Origin: Candidatus Methanoperedens sp.
Lineage (GTDB): Archaea; Halobacteriota; Methanosarcinia; Methanosarcinales; Methanoperedenaceae
NCBI GenBank assembly: GCA_012026795.1
Contig: VEPM01000001.1
Location: forward strand, 1 to 64,000
Length of the DNA stretch: 64,000 nucleotides
Direction of reading: 5' to 3'
In this document: one piece after another, positions 18,420-27,181 of the stretch
How the letters are laid out: each line of letters opens with the position of its first letter
How positions within the stretch are numbered: the first letter of the stretch is position 1
Made by a program: the position numbers and the translations under genes
Notes under the pieces: model-generated
Databases searched by the model: none
What the model was told of the DNA's origin: nothing
The model's input: only the letters and a program-made list of their open reading frames with translations

Positions 18420-19886
18420 ATGAATATATTAAGACGAGGGCGGCTTGAGGTTACACCGGACGAAGATATTATGCGATTCACTTCATCAATGGAAGCTGAC
18501 AAGCGCATATTCGATGCTGATATCCAGGTTGATAAGGCTCATGTGGTCATGCTGAAAGAACAGGATATAATAAAAGAGAGCGAATGCCGTGCAATTCTTT
18601 CGGGTCTTGACAAAATAAAAAAGGATGGCATATCAGCCCTTGATACCTCCTATGAGGACGTACATATCGCTCTTGAAGCGCGCCTCATTGAAATGGTGGG
18701 TGAAGATACAGGCGGAAGGATGCATTCGGGACGGTCGCGTAATGACGAAGTTGCGACATGCATACGCCTTACGCTGCGGGCGGAGCTTTTATTTCTTATG
18801 GAGGAAGCACAGGATCTTGTTGGAACGCTCATCAAGACAGCAGGAAAACATCATGAGACCTTAATGCCCGGATACACTCATACCCAGCATGCACAACCCA
18901 CTACCCTTGCTCACAATCTTCTTGCTCATGCAAATGCAATACTTCGTGATATTGAACGGATAAAAGGAGCTTTCAGGCACACCAACCAGAATCCCCTGGG
19001 AGCTGCCGCGTTTGCTTCCACAGGTTTTCCGATAAACAGGAAAAGGACAACTGAACTTCTCGGTTTTGATTCGGCAATCGAAAATTCCATGGATGCAGTC
19101 AGCACGCGCGATTTCATCATCGAAAGCATAAGCTGTTTTTCAAACATGATGACAAATCTGGGCAGAATGGCAGAAGAACTGATACTCTGGAGTTCATCGG
19201 AATTCGGATTTATTGAACTTGACGACAGTTATTCATCAACGTCCTCGATCATGCCGCAAAAGAAAAACCCCGATATTGCCGAACTCATGCGCGCAAAAAC
19301 CGGGACTGTTAACGGCGCACTTGTGTCTGTACTGACGATATGCAAAGCCCTTCCTTACAGCTACAATCGCGACCTTCAGGAAGCAACACCGCACCTGTGG
19401 CGCGCCCTTGATACGGTGCGGGCTTCGGTACGAATGGCCCGGGGTATGATCGGGACAATGAGTGTCAAGAAAAATGCCATGATAACAGCAACAAATACAG
19501 GTTTTATGACAGCTACAGAGCTTGCTGATGTCATTGTCAGGACTACGGGTATTCCTTTTCGGACCGCACACCATATTGTCGGCTCAATTGCAAAAACAGG
19601 TTCGGTTCCAGCTCTTTCAATACTTGATGAACTCTCATCAGAAATAATACATGAGAAATTAAGCGATAGGGGCCTAACAGGAAAAGCTATCAGGGAGGCT
19701 CTTGACCCTGTGGATAATGTCAGGAAACGTAAAGTAATGGGGGGTCCTTCGCCTCTTGAAACAAAAAGACAGATTGCTGTTATTAAGAAAAAGATAGTGA
19801 CAATCGAAAAAGATATTGGATTACTTCATAAAAAAATAAACGAAGCATCGGATAAACTCACAAAAGCCTGCAAAAAATGCACATGA
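18420..19886 (+). CDS. argH: argininosuccinate lyase
   Basis: Last enzyme of arginine synthesis, splitting argininosuccinate into arginine and fumarate; cytoplasmic homotetramer. At 488 residues it has the fumarase/aspartase superfamily signature SSIMPQKKNPD (near 278-288), the TRSGRNDEVATCIR-like segment (HSGRSRNDEV) and GYTHTQHAQPTT. A C-terminal charged helix ends in a CKKC motif, longer than most family members. Other arginine genes are not adjacent, although argF is in the same window about 37 kb away. Confidence 0.97.
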   Translation: MNILRRGRLEVTPDEDIMRFTSSMEADKRIFDADIQVDKAHVVMLKEQDIIKESECRAILSGLDKIKKDGISALDTSYEDVHIALEARLIEMVGEDTGGRMHSGRSRNDEVATCIRLTLRAELLFLMEEAQDLVGTLIKTAGKHHETLMPGYTHTQHAQPTTLAHNLLAHANAILRDIERIKGAFRHTNQNPLGAAAFASTGFPINRKRTTELLGFDSAIENSMDAVSTRDFIIESISCFSNMMTNLGRMAEELILWSSSEFGFIELDDSYSSTSSIMPQKKNPDIAELMRAKTGTVNGALVSVLTICKALPYSYNRDLQEATPHLWRALDTVRASVRMARGMIGTMSVKKNAMITATNTGFMTATELADVIVRTTGIPFRTAHHIVGSIAKTGSVPALSILDELSSEIIHEKLSDRGLTGKAIREALDPVDNVRKRKVMGGPSPLETKRQIAVIKKKIVTIEKDIGLLHKKINEASDKLTKACKKCT

Positions 19887-19961
19887 ACCGAAGCAAGGCA
19901 GATATGGCAGATATAAATATAATACCTTGCATATAAGGTCCGGGACTAAAGAGGCAATATT

Positions 19962-21101
19962 ATGAACGAGGAAAAATCTGCACAGATTACTATTAATTCA
20001 ATACCGGATGAAAAAAGAGAGCATGGCAGCATCCCACTGTCTCCGCTGCCTCTTTCTGACAGCAAGCAAGCTTTCTGCGTCGCATTGCCAATATCGGGCG
20101 GAAGACCCATAAAAGTAATGGGGAATAATCCGCATGATTTCATTTCATTCCTGAAAGATTCTTCAGTAGCATGGTTAAATTTTCCAGTAAAAGACATCAA
20201 AAAGGATGCAGAAATTATTGCAATGTCCCTGGGATTCAGTTCATCACTTGCGCCTACAATCCTGTCCAATTATCTTTCTGCCTATGAAGACAGGGATACG
20301 GAAATGGGATTGATGCTTCCTGCCGTTGCAGTAAAGAAATTTGATGTTCTTATAAGCCCGATACTTTTCCTCATAAGAAAAGACCTGATCGTAACAATTC
20401 ATGAAGATAACGTGACACGTCTTGTGCGTCTTTCCCGCTATGCTGACGCATTTATGAGAAAAATAAAGCCAAATCTGGTACTTGAAGACAAATTGACAAT
20501 AATCCTGACAAGGCTCATAGATGAAAACATTAACAGGAATTTTGACCATTTAAGACAGATTGAATCCCAGGGGGATGAATTGAGCAAGATCCTGATGGAT
20601 CCTATGAGCCCGCGAGGAATGATCGCTCCTGAGATCCATAACATGAAACATGCCCTTATAAGTTATATGGATACTCTCTGGGCCACCCTTGATGTAGTGA
20701 ACTCACTCAGGCACGGTGATGCCGAATTGATAAGCGACAGCCCGAAATTGCTTGCAAGAGTTGGTATTCTTTCAGATGACGTGAACAGGCATATTGCCCT
20801 GAGCGAACACATGTCCGATGTGCTTGCTTCAGGACTGGAAGTGCTTCAGAGTATATACAACAACCAGCTTCAGATATTAAATAACAGGCTGGCTCTTGTC
20901 ATGACATGGTTGACCATATTAGGTACGGCAGTTCTGGTTCCAAATACTATTGCCACCGTACTGGGAAATGCGGCTTTCGATATGGGGCCCGGGGACCGGG
21001 GCTGGTATGTGATACTTATTATTTTCTCTACAATAATCGCAACTTGGGCAGCATACTGGTGGATTAGTAAAAAAGGATTAATGCCAAAAGTAGTGGAATG
21101 A
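19962..21101 (+). CDS. CorA-like divalent cation transporter without a canonical GMN motif
   Basis: A 379-residue protein with an N-terminal cytoplasmic alpha/beta domain, a long helical stalk (about 170-300) and two C-terminal membrane helices, the layout of the CorA magnesium/cobalt channel. Where CorA has YGMN after the first span, this protein reads IATVLGNAAFDMG: the Met is missing and GN remains. Such divergent CorA relatives occur in methanogens, and their ions are not established. A TATA-rich stretch (ATATAAATATAATA) and a GAGG site precede the ATG. Confidence 0.8.
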   Translation: MNEEKSAQITINSIPDEKREHGSIPLSPLPLSDSKQAFCVALPISGGRPIKVMGNNPHDFISFLKDSSVAWLNFPVKDIKKDAEIIAMSLGFSSSLAPTILSNYLSAYEDRDTEMGLMLPAVAVKKFDVLISPILFLIRKDLIVTIHEDNVTRLVRLSRYADAFMRKIKPNLVLEDKLTIILTRLIDENINRNFDHLRQIESQGDELSKILMDPMSPRGMIAPEIHNMKHALISYMDTLWATLDVVNSLRHGDAELISDSPKLLARVGILSDDVNRHIALSEHMSDVLASGLEVLQSIYNNQLQILNNRLALVMTWLTILGTAVLVPNTIATVLGNAAFDMGPGDRGWYVILIIFSTIIATWAAYWWISKKGLMPKVVE

Positions 21102-22226
21102 TTATTTCTTCTTTGATTTCGAATCTTTGGATGCATTAATAGCCAATATTATTATCACTACCAGACCAAGTATAACTACAAGGGGTAATACGATTCCCTC
21201 AAGAGAACTTTTCTCTGGTGTTTTTTCAATTACCGGTGTTTCTATGGCGGTTGGTGTGATCATCGGTCCTGTAACAACGGGAGTGGAGGATACCGTAGAT
21301 ATAACTCCAGGTTTTTGAAGATTCAATAACTCAATTAGTTTATTTCCCCTGATGTCTGTAGCCTCATAAAGAATTGTATTCCCATCCCTGCTCCACGTGG
21401 GATTTCCCTGATTGAAACCATCTTCCATAAGACGTCTTTTCCCGGTGCCATCAGGGTTAATGATAAATATCTTTTCACTGCTTGCTAATTGGGCTTCAGT
21501 CGAAACAAAAAGAATACCATCCCTTCCCCAATTCAAATTATATTTCTTAAATGCATCATCTGTTACCTGTGTTATGCCAGTACCATCGGCACTGGCAATG
21601 TATAATTGATCAAGATTCTTTTTGTCCTGTGATATAAAAACAAAGGAAGTGCCGTCCGGGCTCCACCTGGGGTTCCACTGGCGCGAGGTATCATTAATTA
21701 CCATTCTCAGTCCGGTTCCATCGATATTTACTTCAAATATCTTTTCATCTCCGTTTTTACCAAATGATGTGAATAATATCTTTTCCTCTGCTGGATTCCA
21801 TGAGGCTGCGCCCCAGAAACGATCTCTCTTTATAGGTTCTTTTCCCTGGCGGATGGTTTCATTGAGTAATTTTCGATTTTCCGGCCCATCCGGTGAAACA
21901 ATGTATATTTTTTCTATGCCATCATTGTCATAGGACATATAGGAGATTGCATCCGTTAACCATTCAATTCCCCATTTTCGATTTGGGTCATTGGTTAACT
22001 GTTTTCTTCCTGAACCATCGGTCCTTATAGTGAAGATCTGCTGATTATTTGATGTATCATAAGAAACATATGCCACTGTGGCGCCATCCGGGCTTATTGC
22101 AGTACTCCAGAAATCTTTATCCGGAATATTGACTGTAGCATTACTTTCTATAATAAGGTCAGCAGAAACCGGAGCCGAAAATAACGTTATTAAGAATAAA
22201 TAAATGAATATATTTGATATTTTCAT
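21102..22226 (-). CDS. exported TolB-like beta-propeller protein with C-terminal anchor
   Basis: A 374-residue protein: signal peptide (about 1-22, ending FSAPVSA), then six or so WD40-like/TolB repeats with the SPDG or SRDG plus W signature (for example DRFWGAASWNPAEEK and RWSPDGTSF), a Pro/Thr-rich linker, and a C-terminal transmembrane helix (about 342-364) with a lysine-rich tail. It is therefore an extracellular propeller anchored in the membrane, probably binding proteins or glycans. Its partner is unknown. It converges with the CorA-like gene with no gap. Confidence 0.82.
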   Translation of the reverse strand: MKISNIFIYLFLITLFSAPVSADLIIESNATVNIPDKDFWSTAISPDGATVAYVSYDTSNNQQIFTIRTDGSGRKQLTNDPNRKWGIEWLTDAISYMSYDNDGIEKIYIVSPDGPENRKLLNETIRQGKEPIKRDRFWGAASWNPAEEKILFTSFGKNGDEKIFEVNIDGTGLRMVINDTSRQWNPRWSPDGTSFVFISQDKKNLDQLYIASADGTGITQVTDDAFKKYNLNWGRDGILFVSTEAQLASSEKIFIINPDGTGKRRLMEDGFNQGNPTWSRDGNTILYEATDIRGNKLIELLNLQKPGVISTVSSTPVVTGPMITPTAIETPVIEKTPEKSSLEGIVLPLVVILGLVVIIILAINASKDSKSKKK

Positions 22227-22300
22227 AAAACCCGGCCGATTATATATCTATTTACCATAATAAATGTTACGCTGCTATTACAGTTCCAATTTATAATTAC

Positions 22301-23551
22301 TTATTTATCAAAATTATACAATGATGTTTGTTGGTCAGATTTTTTTTTATTCATCCCCTGGTTAGATGCAATTGATTCTGGCAATTCAACACTTCCATAT
22401 TGTCCTCCCCCGCCTGGATTTACCTTTACCTTCCCTTCCCTGAAAGCAATTACAGCATTGATAACCCGCGCATCTGCTCCTGACGTCTTTATATCCGCAT
22501 CAATGAGCACTGCTACTTCGGACCCATATTGGTCAATCAGAGCATTCCAGGCGTTCCGGACGCCTTTAGTATTGGGGCCGACCCCCAGCGCTTTTGCGAT
22601 TATTTCTGATAATGGGATGATGTGAATATATGGAGGCCTGTGACCGGGATATTGCGGTTCATCAAAAGAAGAAAGTTCATTTACCCTGTCCTTTACCCCT
22701 TTTTTTATAATTCCCCCGCATGGACATTTCCAGTTTCTCATGACACTCTCCTTTATTGTATAATGGGTGAAACACCGGATACATGCGCTCTCATTGTATT
22801 TTCCTTCCTCTGGCGGCATTCCCACGTTAAGAACAGGTTTTCTTCCTTTTTCCCGGATTATTGCCATCTTCAGTTCATCAAAACTTATGTCTTCCATTTC
22901 AAAACGGTTGAACTCGCGGGCGAGCTTATTGACATAAGGTGAATGTGCATCGGAGTTTGAGAGGTATGTGAGGCATTTAAGTTCTGCGATCCTGTCTGCA
23001 TAAGAAGTATCTGCGCTCAATCCCAGTTCCAGGAAATAAATATGCTTATGCATATCCCCATAGCATTCTTTGAGTGAATTATGATATGCATACATCGCAG
23101 TCCATGGAGTGAAAGCATGCGAAGGCCCGATAAGGGCGCCTGCCGATATTGCAGCGTCGGCGATCTCTTTACCATCCAGCCTGACATTAGGCCTGCCGTT
23201 GGAATCTATGTCTTTTGAATGAGGTTTCATAAATTCATACAGCTCCTCTGCTTTGGAAATTGAAGGGACGATCAGGAGATGATGAACCTGGTTTACGTCT
23301 TCGATCTCGGTTGTGAGAACAAAAATGGCATCTTTTTTTGTATTTGTTTTTTTAGAATTTAGCCTGAAAATACCGTTTTCTTCCTTTAGCGTTTTGATAT
23401 CTGAAAGCCACCCTGGATGGAGGCAATCCCCAGTAGCCACAAGCTGGATACCTTTCTTCATCGATTCCGAAGCTAAGGTGGGAATATCCATTTTCGGGGA
23501 CGTTGCCTTGCTGTACTTTGAATGAATATGAAGGTCTGCGTTTACTAGCAT
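22301..23551 (-). CDS. endonuclease Q (TIGR00375 family), PHP-domain repair nuclease
   Basis: A 416-residue PHP-domain protein. The metal motif DLHIHSKYS is at residues 6-14, a GDCLHPGW segment is at 41-48, and a four-cysteine zinc site is formed by CIRCF and WKCPCGG. This is the EndoQ/TIGR00375 family, which nicks DNA 5' of deaminated bases (uracil, hypoxanthine) and abasic sites; it is found in Thermococcales and some methanogens. The last nine residues, QTSLYNFDK, look like a PCNA-interacting peptide, which fits a replication-linked role. The N-terminal start at the DLHIHS strand agrees with family length. Confidence 0.88.
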   Translation of the reverse strand: MLVNADLHIHSKYSKATSPKMDIPTLASESMKKGIQLVATGDCLHPGWLSDIKTLKEENGIFRLNSKKTNTKKDAIFVLTTEIEDVNQVHHLLIVPSISKAEELYEFMKPHSKDIDSNGRPNVRLDGKEIADAAISAGALIGPSHAFTPWTAMYAYHNSLKECYGDMHKHIYFLELGLSADTSYADRIAELKCLTYLSNSDAHSPYVNKLAREFNRFEMEDISFDELKMAIIREKGRKPVLNVGMPPEEGKYNESACIRCFTHYTIKESVMRNWKCPCGGIIKKGVKDRVNELSSFDEPQYPGHRPPYIHIIPLSEIIAKALGVGPNTKGVRNAWNALIDQYGSEVAVLIDADIKTSGADARVINAVIAFREGKVKVNPGGGGQYGSVELPESIASNQGMNKKKSDQQTSLYNFDK

Positions 23552-23741
23552 AGGGAACTAATAAACTGGAAAAGATATAGGGCTTATGCTTATCATGTCG
23601 GCGCGTGACATGACAGAAAGTGAAAAGAAGAAATAAGCTTTTGAATTAGGCAAAATCCAGAAAATCTTATGGCTGCTGGAATAAGTAACTGTTTTTTGGC
23701 TCTTCATGTGCTTTGTCGTTTAAATCTATATTACCAATCAA

Positions 23742-24118
23742 TTAAAAATCACTAATCTTTATAGTTCTAACTTTATCTTTATTTACAACTACGAAATTTC
23801 CTTCAAATGAGAGTTTTTCCTCTAATAAAAGCCATTTTAGTACCTGCAATATATACGCAGGTGATTTTGGTGCCACTCGCAAGAGAATAATCCCTGCTGG
23901 TTTATCATACTTCTCCTTATAAATTAGTTCTCCAAAGTCTTTATCGAATGTGATTATCACCCACTTATTTCTTGAAGATATTTCCAGTATCTTCGCATCA
24001 CTTGATCCTGCGAACTCTCTTCCATAACTGATATTATCTTAAGTCCTTCCTTCCTTAATTATTTAATTACATAGAAAGGAACGTTTTCGTCGGCCAAAAA
24101 GGTGAGTAAATTGTTCAA
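23742..24118 (-). pseudogene. decayed DUF5615 PIN-like toxin gene
   Basis: From a TTG at 24118 the frame encodes FLADENVPFYVIK, the N terminus of the DUF5615 PIN-like family, then hits TAA after 19 codons. Translation past the stop continues plausibly (LRKEGLKIISV), then a frameshift near 24025 is needed to reach GREFAGSSDAKILEI and TFDKDFGEL, the second PIN-like acidic motif. Only the 3' part (72 codons from 23960) remains open. It overlaps the DUF433 gene by 4 bases (TTGA), as in working DUF433/DUF5615 pairs. The toxin-type partner is thus inactivated by at least two lesions. Confidence 0.8.
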
Positions 24119-24363
24119 ACGGTGGCCTTTTCGGGAATTAAATAGATATGTTCTTCTTTCAGGAGCGACAGCGAATATTCTAATGCTGCAAGAATATCCT
24201 CTTTTTTGATATGGGGATAGTTCTCCATTATTTCTTCGTGAGTCCAGTTGTTTGCCAGCAGTTCCAGCAGCATCTCAACAGATATTCGAGTTCCTTTTAT
24301 AACTGGCTTTCCACAAAGAATATTGGGATCGCATATAATGCGCTTGAAAATTTCCGTTTGCAT
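24115..24363 (-). CDS. DUF433 family antitoxin-like protein
   Basis: An 82-residue DUF433 protein with the usual CxGKPxIKGTRISVxxLLELLANxWTxEEI core and the NYPHIKKEDILAALEYS end, a small DNA-binding helix-turn-helix fold. DUF433 proteins are the putative antitoxins of DUF5615 PIN-like toxins. The reading frame is intact, but its downstream partner is a pseudogene, so it is probably a left-over antitoxin. Confidence 0.85.
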   Translation of the reverse strand: MQTEIFKRIICDPNILCGKPVIKGTRISVEMLLELLANNWTHEEIMENYPHIKKEDILAALEYSLSLLKEEHIYLIPEKATV

Positions 24364-24986
24364 GATGATCCAACATATAATTAGCCATGCGCTTATATAA
24401 ATGTCTTGTCGTTGGATAAGTCACTATCTTAATATTAAATCCCTTGAAGTTGAGATGTTCCCGAAGTACCCACTTGCGCTACATTCAGCCAGCGCTGGTC
24501 TTTTGTGAAAGGGGTCACTGGAGCAGCCGATGATAGGGATGTCGGGCTAACCGCATTAGAGGGGAATCGGAATTTAAGAAATTTTATGCTTGCAAGAAAT
24601 TACAAACACTTTGATGGCTTCGCTTTATGAAAAAGAAAACCGCAGATGAACGCGGATAAACGCAGATTTGTTGCTTCGCATCTTATCTACGACGAATTAC
24701 CGAAATTGAGCGCGGCCTATTTAGCGAAATCTGTAATGTGAAAACGTATGAGCCGCTGGTTCATCTTTATGTGGTGGCGCCGGAGGATGATTTACATTAT
24801 CTCTACCTTTTGTTCTTGCGAACTTTTCAGGGTGATATATTTATAATTATTAACATATTAAAGTTTGGCGCCGATACGTCATAGATGCAATCATTTACAT
24901 TATAAACCGCACAACACAGGTACTAAACTCGTAGGAACGTTACATACGAAACCATTAAGATCAAAGGATTTTATTTAAGTCATCAA
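24364..24986. other. 623-base region with gene remnants and a repeat
   Basis: No intact gene. A segment around 24690-24840 reads as a protein-like fragment in one plus-strand frame (IERGLFSEICNVKTYEPLVH and VVAPEDDLHYL), which suggests a remnant whose family I cannot name. At 24641-24668 is the direct motif CGCAGATGAACGCGGATAAACGCAGAT, internally repetitive (CGCAGAT twice, ACGCGGAT). The rest is featureless AT-rich DNA. Confidence 0.45.
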
Positions 24987-25493
24987 ATGAAGAGCGAAAT
25001 TAAATTGACATGGAAAGATGTTGTAAAAGAAGCTCTTGAAAAAACAGGTAATTACGGGCATCTGGAAGAAATAAATTCAAAAATCGAGGGGCATTGGAAA
25101 ACCGAAACAAATCCCACCTGGAAAGATACAGTAAGGAGGACGCTGCAGCAGTATAGCATTTTTTATCAGAAAGAAAAAGGGAGCGGCGTATGGTACCTCA
25201 AAGAAGAAAAACCTATTGACGAATTTGACCCGAAGAAGAACCCGGACTCGCCGCATGAAAATGTCCAGGGGATACTGCTTGTACTCGGGAGGATATATGG
25301 CTATGAGACCTCGGCAGCGATCAATGACGCCAAGAAGAAATTTATGAATATCCTATCCATAACTGTGCTTGATGTAAGCGCCTATAAGTCCAAAAATGTT
25401 AAGAAGAACCTGTCAGAATCAGGGAATTTTGCTTCATGCAGCATCCCACTTTGTGATTTTCGACTTAAACACACATATTTAATGTTGAAATAA
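24987..25493 (+). pseudogene. truncated HARE-HTH/restriction-associated DNA-binding protein
   Basis: A 168-residue open frame. Residues 1-72 (TWKDVVKEALEKTGNYGHLEEI, then TWKDTVRRTLQQYS and KGSGVWYL) form a winged-helix HARE-like domain seen at the N terminus of some restriction enzymes and chromatin factors. Residues 85-120 (HENVQGILLVLGRIYGYETSAA) resemble the start of a nuclease-associated region. From about 145 the translation looks non-coding and ends abruptly. I read it as the 5' remnant of a larger gene; a short functional protein is possible. Confidence 0.5.
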
Positions 25494-25565
25494 TAACTCT
25501 CAATACTAATATAACAAGGAAAGATTATTAATCTTAAGGACGTATAAATCAAAGAGATTGATCAG

Positions 25566-25809
25566 ATGACAGACGCCAATATCATTGATGAAAAAGCAAG
25601 GCACATCTACGAAACGCATAGGGAAGAATGGGAGAAATTGTATTGGAAAGATCATTGCCGTAGATATCGAGGAGAATAACCTCGTTTCTGTTGGAGAACA
25701 CATTAGTGATGTCGATCTCGAAGCCAGGAAAAAGCGACCAAGTCACAGGCTTTTCATGCGTAGGGTAGGTAAAAATCCAGCTACCGTCAGGCTAAGGAAA
25801 CATGCCTGA
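25566..25809 (+). pseudogene. frameshifted DUF5678-like gene
   Basis: From ATG 25566 the frame gives an acidic helix (DEKARHIYETHREEWEKL) and soon stops. The other frame resumes with GKIIAVDIEENNLVSVGEH and ends with FMRRVGKNPATVRLR. Joined at about 25640 they make a typical DUF5678-like protein of about 80 residues, in which a helix is followed by the GKxxAV strand. A single +1/-1 shift separates the halves. Genes of this family often precede retropepsin-like proteases, as here. Confidence 0.65.
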
Positions 25810-26174
25810 AAAAGCATCTTTTGATTATATAGACAACGACCCGCTTGTATCACAGTTACCCTTATAAACCCAGTCTCTAAAAAGAAGGCAAAGGCTTTTG
25901 CCTATCTCAATATGGGTTCGGACACAGTTGTTATACTAAGGGAACTTTGGCTGAAGCTGGGGCTGGAAATGCTTTATCGTCCAATATTTGCGTGGTGGGA
26001 GGAATAGTCACTGCATGGTATACCAGAATAAACATGGAATTCCTTGATGATAAACACAAAGAAATCATCGCTTTCTATCAGGATGAGAGAGATGTTCTGA
26101 TAGGGCGAAATGTCATGGATGAGTATTCAATTACATTTGATGGCAGAAACTCGAGTTTAATAATAAATCCATGA
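25802..26174 (+). pseudogene. frameshifted retropepsin-like aspartic protease gene
   Basis: Three frames in succession give an aspartyl protease of clan AA: MPEKASFDYIDNDPL, then ITVTLINPVSKKKAKAFAYL, then AEAGAGNALSSNI... with the closing motif DVLIGRNVMDEYSITFDG. At least two frameshifts are required. The catalytic segment reads LNMGSDTV where LDTGSDTV is expected, so the active aspartate is also lost. It follows the DUF5678-like pseudogene directly, and the pair decayed together. Confidence 0.7.
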
Positions 26175-26280
26175 CCTACAGCGAAAGGTGAATATATTTA
26201 TTATAATATAACTATTAAAAATATAGCGCCGACATTTCTGAAACATCCGATATATATCATAACCAGAGTAAGAACATATT

Positions 26281-26428
26281 TCGACAGGATGGACTGGATT
26301 GACAGGATTCGAACCGCAGCTTTCATGAAATCCCCAGGCGGCGCGCTCCCATGTCCCGATAGCCGTCCCGGGTTACGTCCGATTGTGACGTGCCGAGAAT
26401 CATCGAGTCGATGGGCGCCGGGATTTTA
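26281..26428. repeat. GACAGGATT tract plus imperfect inverted repeat
   Basis: The left end has the tandem GACAGGAT/GACTGGATT/GACAGGATT motif, related to repeats at 36061 and 63460. The rest contains complementary blocks: AAATCCC, GGCGC and CCCAT on the left (26329-26352) match ATGGG, GCGCC and GGGATTT on the right (26411-26426). This could be a folded RNA, a terminator or a non-autonomous element. The right arm recurs at 27061 on the far side of the RelE gene pair. Confidence 0.5.
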
Positions 26429-26489
26429 GAAAAAAAGAGTCTTAGCAATTTGAAACAGCAGATTTATATGAAACGGTGTAGAACTTATA

Positions 26490-26765
26490 TTAGTATACTT
26501 CATCATGCGTTCCTAAATCTATTAGCAAGATTTTCTTTTTTTCTTTATCCACGAATCTAAATATCAATCTTTGCTCATAATTTATCCGCATTCCCCATGA
26601 CCCTTTTAAGATACCACTTAAGCTATGTGTTTTCAAAGATGGATGAAAGGGATCGATCACAAATAATTCCATTTTATTCCTGAATTGCTCCTTTAAATCA
26701 GGATGTTTCTGGCACCACTTTTTAAATAGTCTTTTAAACTTCTCATCCCATATAAGTTCAATCAT
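26490..26765 (-). CDS. RelE/YafQ-type toxin
   Basis: A 91-residue member of the RelE/ParE fold: N-terminal WDEKFKRLFKKW helix, LKTHSLSGILKGSWGMRI, YEQRLIFRF and a final strand LLIDLGTHDEVY. The C-terminal GTHDEVY places it near YafQ-like ribosome-dependent mRNA endonucleases. It overlaps the upstream antitoxin gene by 8 bases. The frame is intact. Confidence 0.85.
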   Translation of the reverse strand: MIELIWDEKFKRLFKKWCQKHPDLKEQFRNKMELFVIDPFHPSLKTHSLSGILKGSWGMRINYEQRLIFRFVDKEKKKILLIDLGTHDEVY

Positions 26766-26976
26766 TCAGGTCTTTCCAGAGTTCTTCAAGCTTCCCGCTC
26801 TTTACATTATCCTCTTTGTAAGCCTTCAATGCTTCTTTTACCCTTTTAGATATTTCAATCCTTCTTAACTCAATCTGCCTTTTAGAAAGAATATTCAATA
26901 GATACTCCCTATCATCAAATTCTAAATGTTCTGCTTCTTCGAGAACTTTATCAAGGGTAACCATTTTGTTCATCAT
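26758..26976 (-). CDS. antitoxin of RelE-type pair
   Basis: About 72 residues when started at the ATG pair at 26976/26973; the frame stays open up to 27039 but that leader looks non-coding. It has helical, charged sequence (TLDKVLEEAEHLEFDDREYL, then RRIEISKRVKEALKAYKED) typical of small antitoxins for RelE toxins, with a C-terminal SGKLEELWKDL that would wrap the toxin. It is translated first and overlaps the toxin gene. Confidence 0.75.
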   Translation of the reverse strand: MMNKMVTLDKVLEEAEHLEFDDREYLLNILSKRQIELRRIEISKRVKEALKAYKEDNVKSGKLEELWKDLND

Positions 26977-27060
26977 TTTACCACGATATTTCTTGTTTGC
27001 CTTACTATTTAAATAAATCCATTTTACAAGCATTTTCATTTTATTACGCGCCGGAAATCA

Positions 27061-27084
27061 ATCGAGTCGATGGACTCCGGGGTT
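27061..27084. repeat. direct repeat copy flanking RelE pair
   Basis: ATCGAGTCGATGGACTCCGG and the next bases match 26402-26425 (ATCGAGTCGATGGGCGCCGG) at about 21 of 24 positions. The two copies bracket the RelE toxin-antitoxin genes. Confidence 0.6.
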
Positions 27085-27181
27085 TAAGCGAAAATGATTA
27101 CACTCCATTTATTCTATAGATGATACTCGAAAATTATCGCTTGCGCTGATGGATAAAGGTGTAATGTTAGCTGTTGTTATC

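Noticed and set aside
24641-24668. CGCAGATGAACGCGGATAAACGCAGAT as a CRISPR repeat
   Set aside because: The units are adjacent without spacers and occur once; it is a simple internal repeat.
26300-26400. Possible tRNA on the minus strand, because GGTTCGAATCC-like sequence occurs
   Set aside because: No acceptor or anticodon stem pairs with it; the T-arm look is explained by the GACAGGATT repeat next to a chance TTCGAA.
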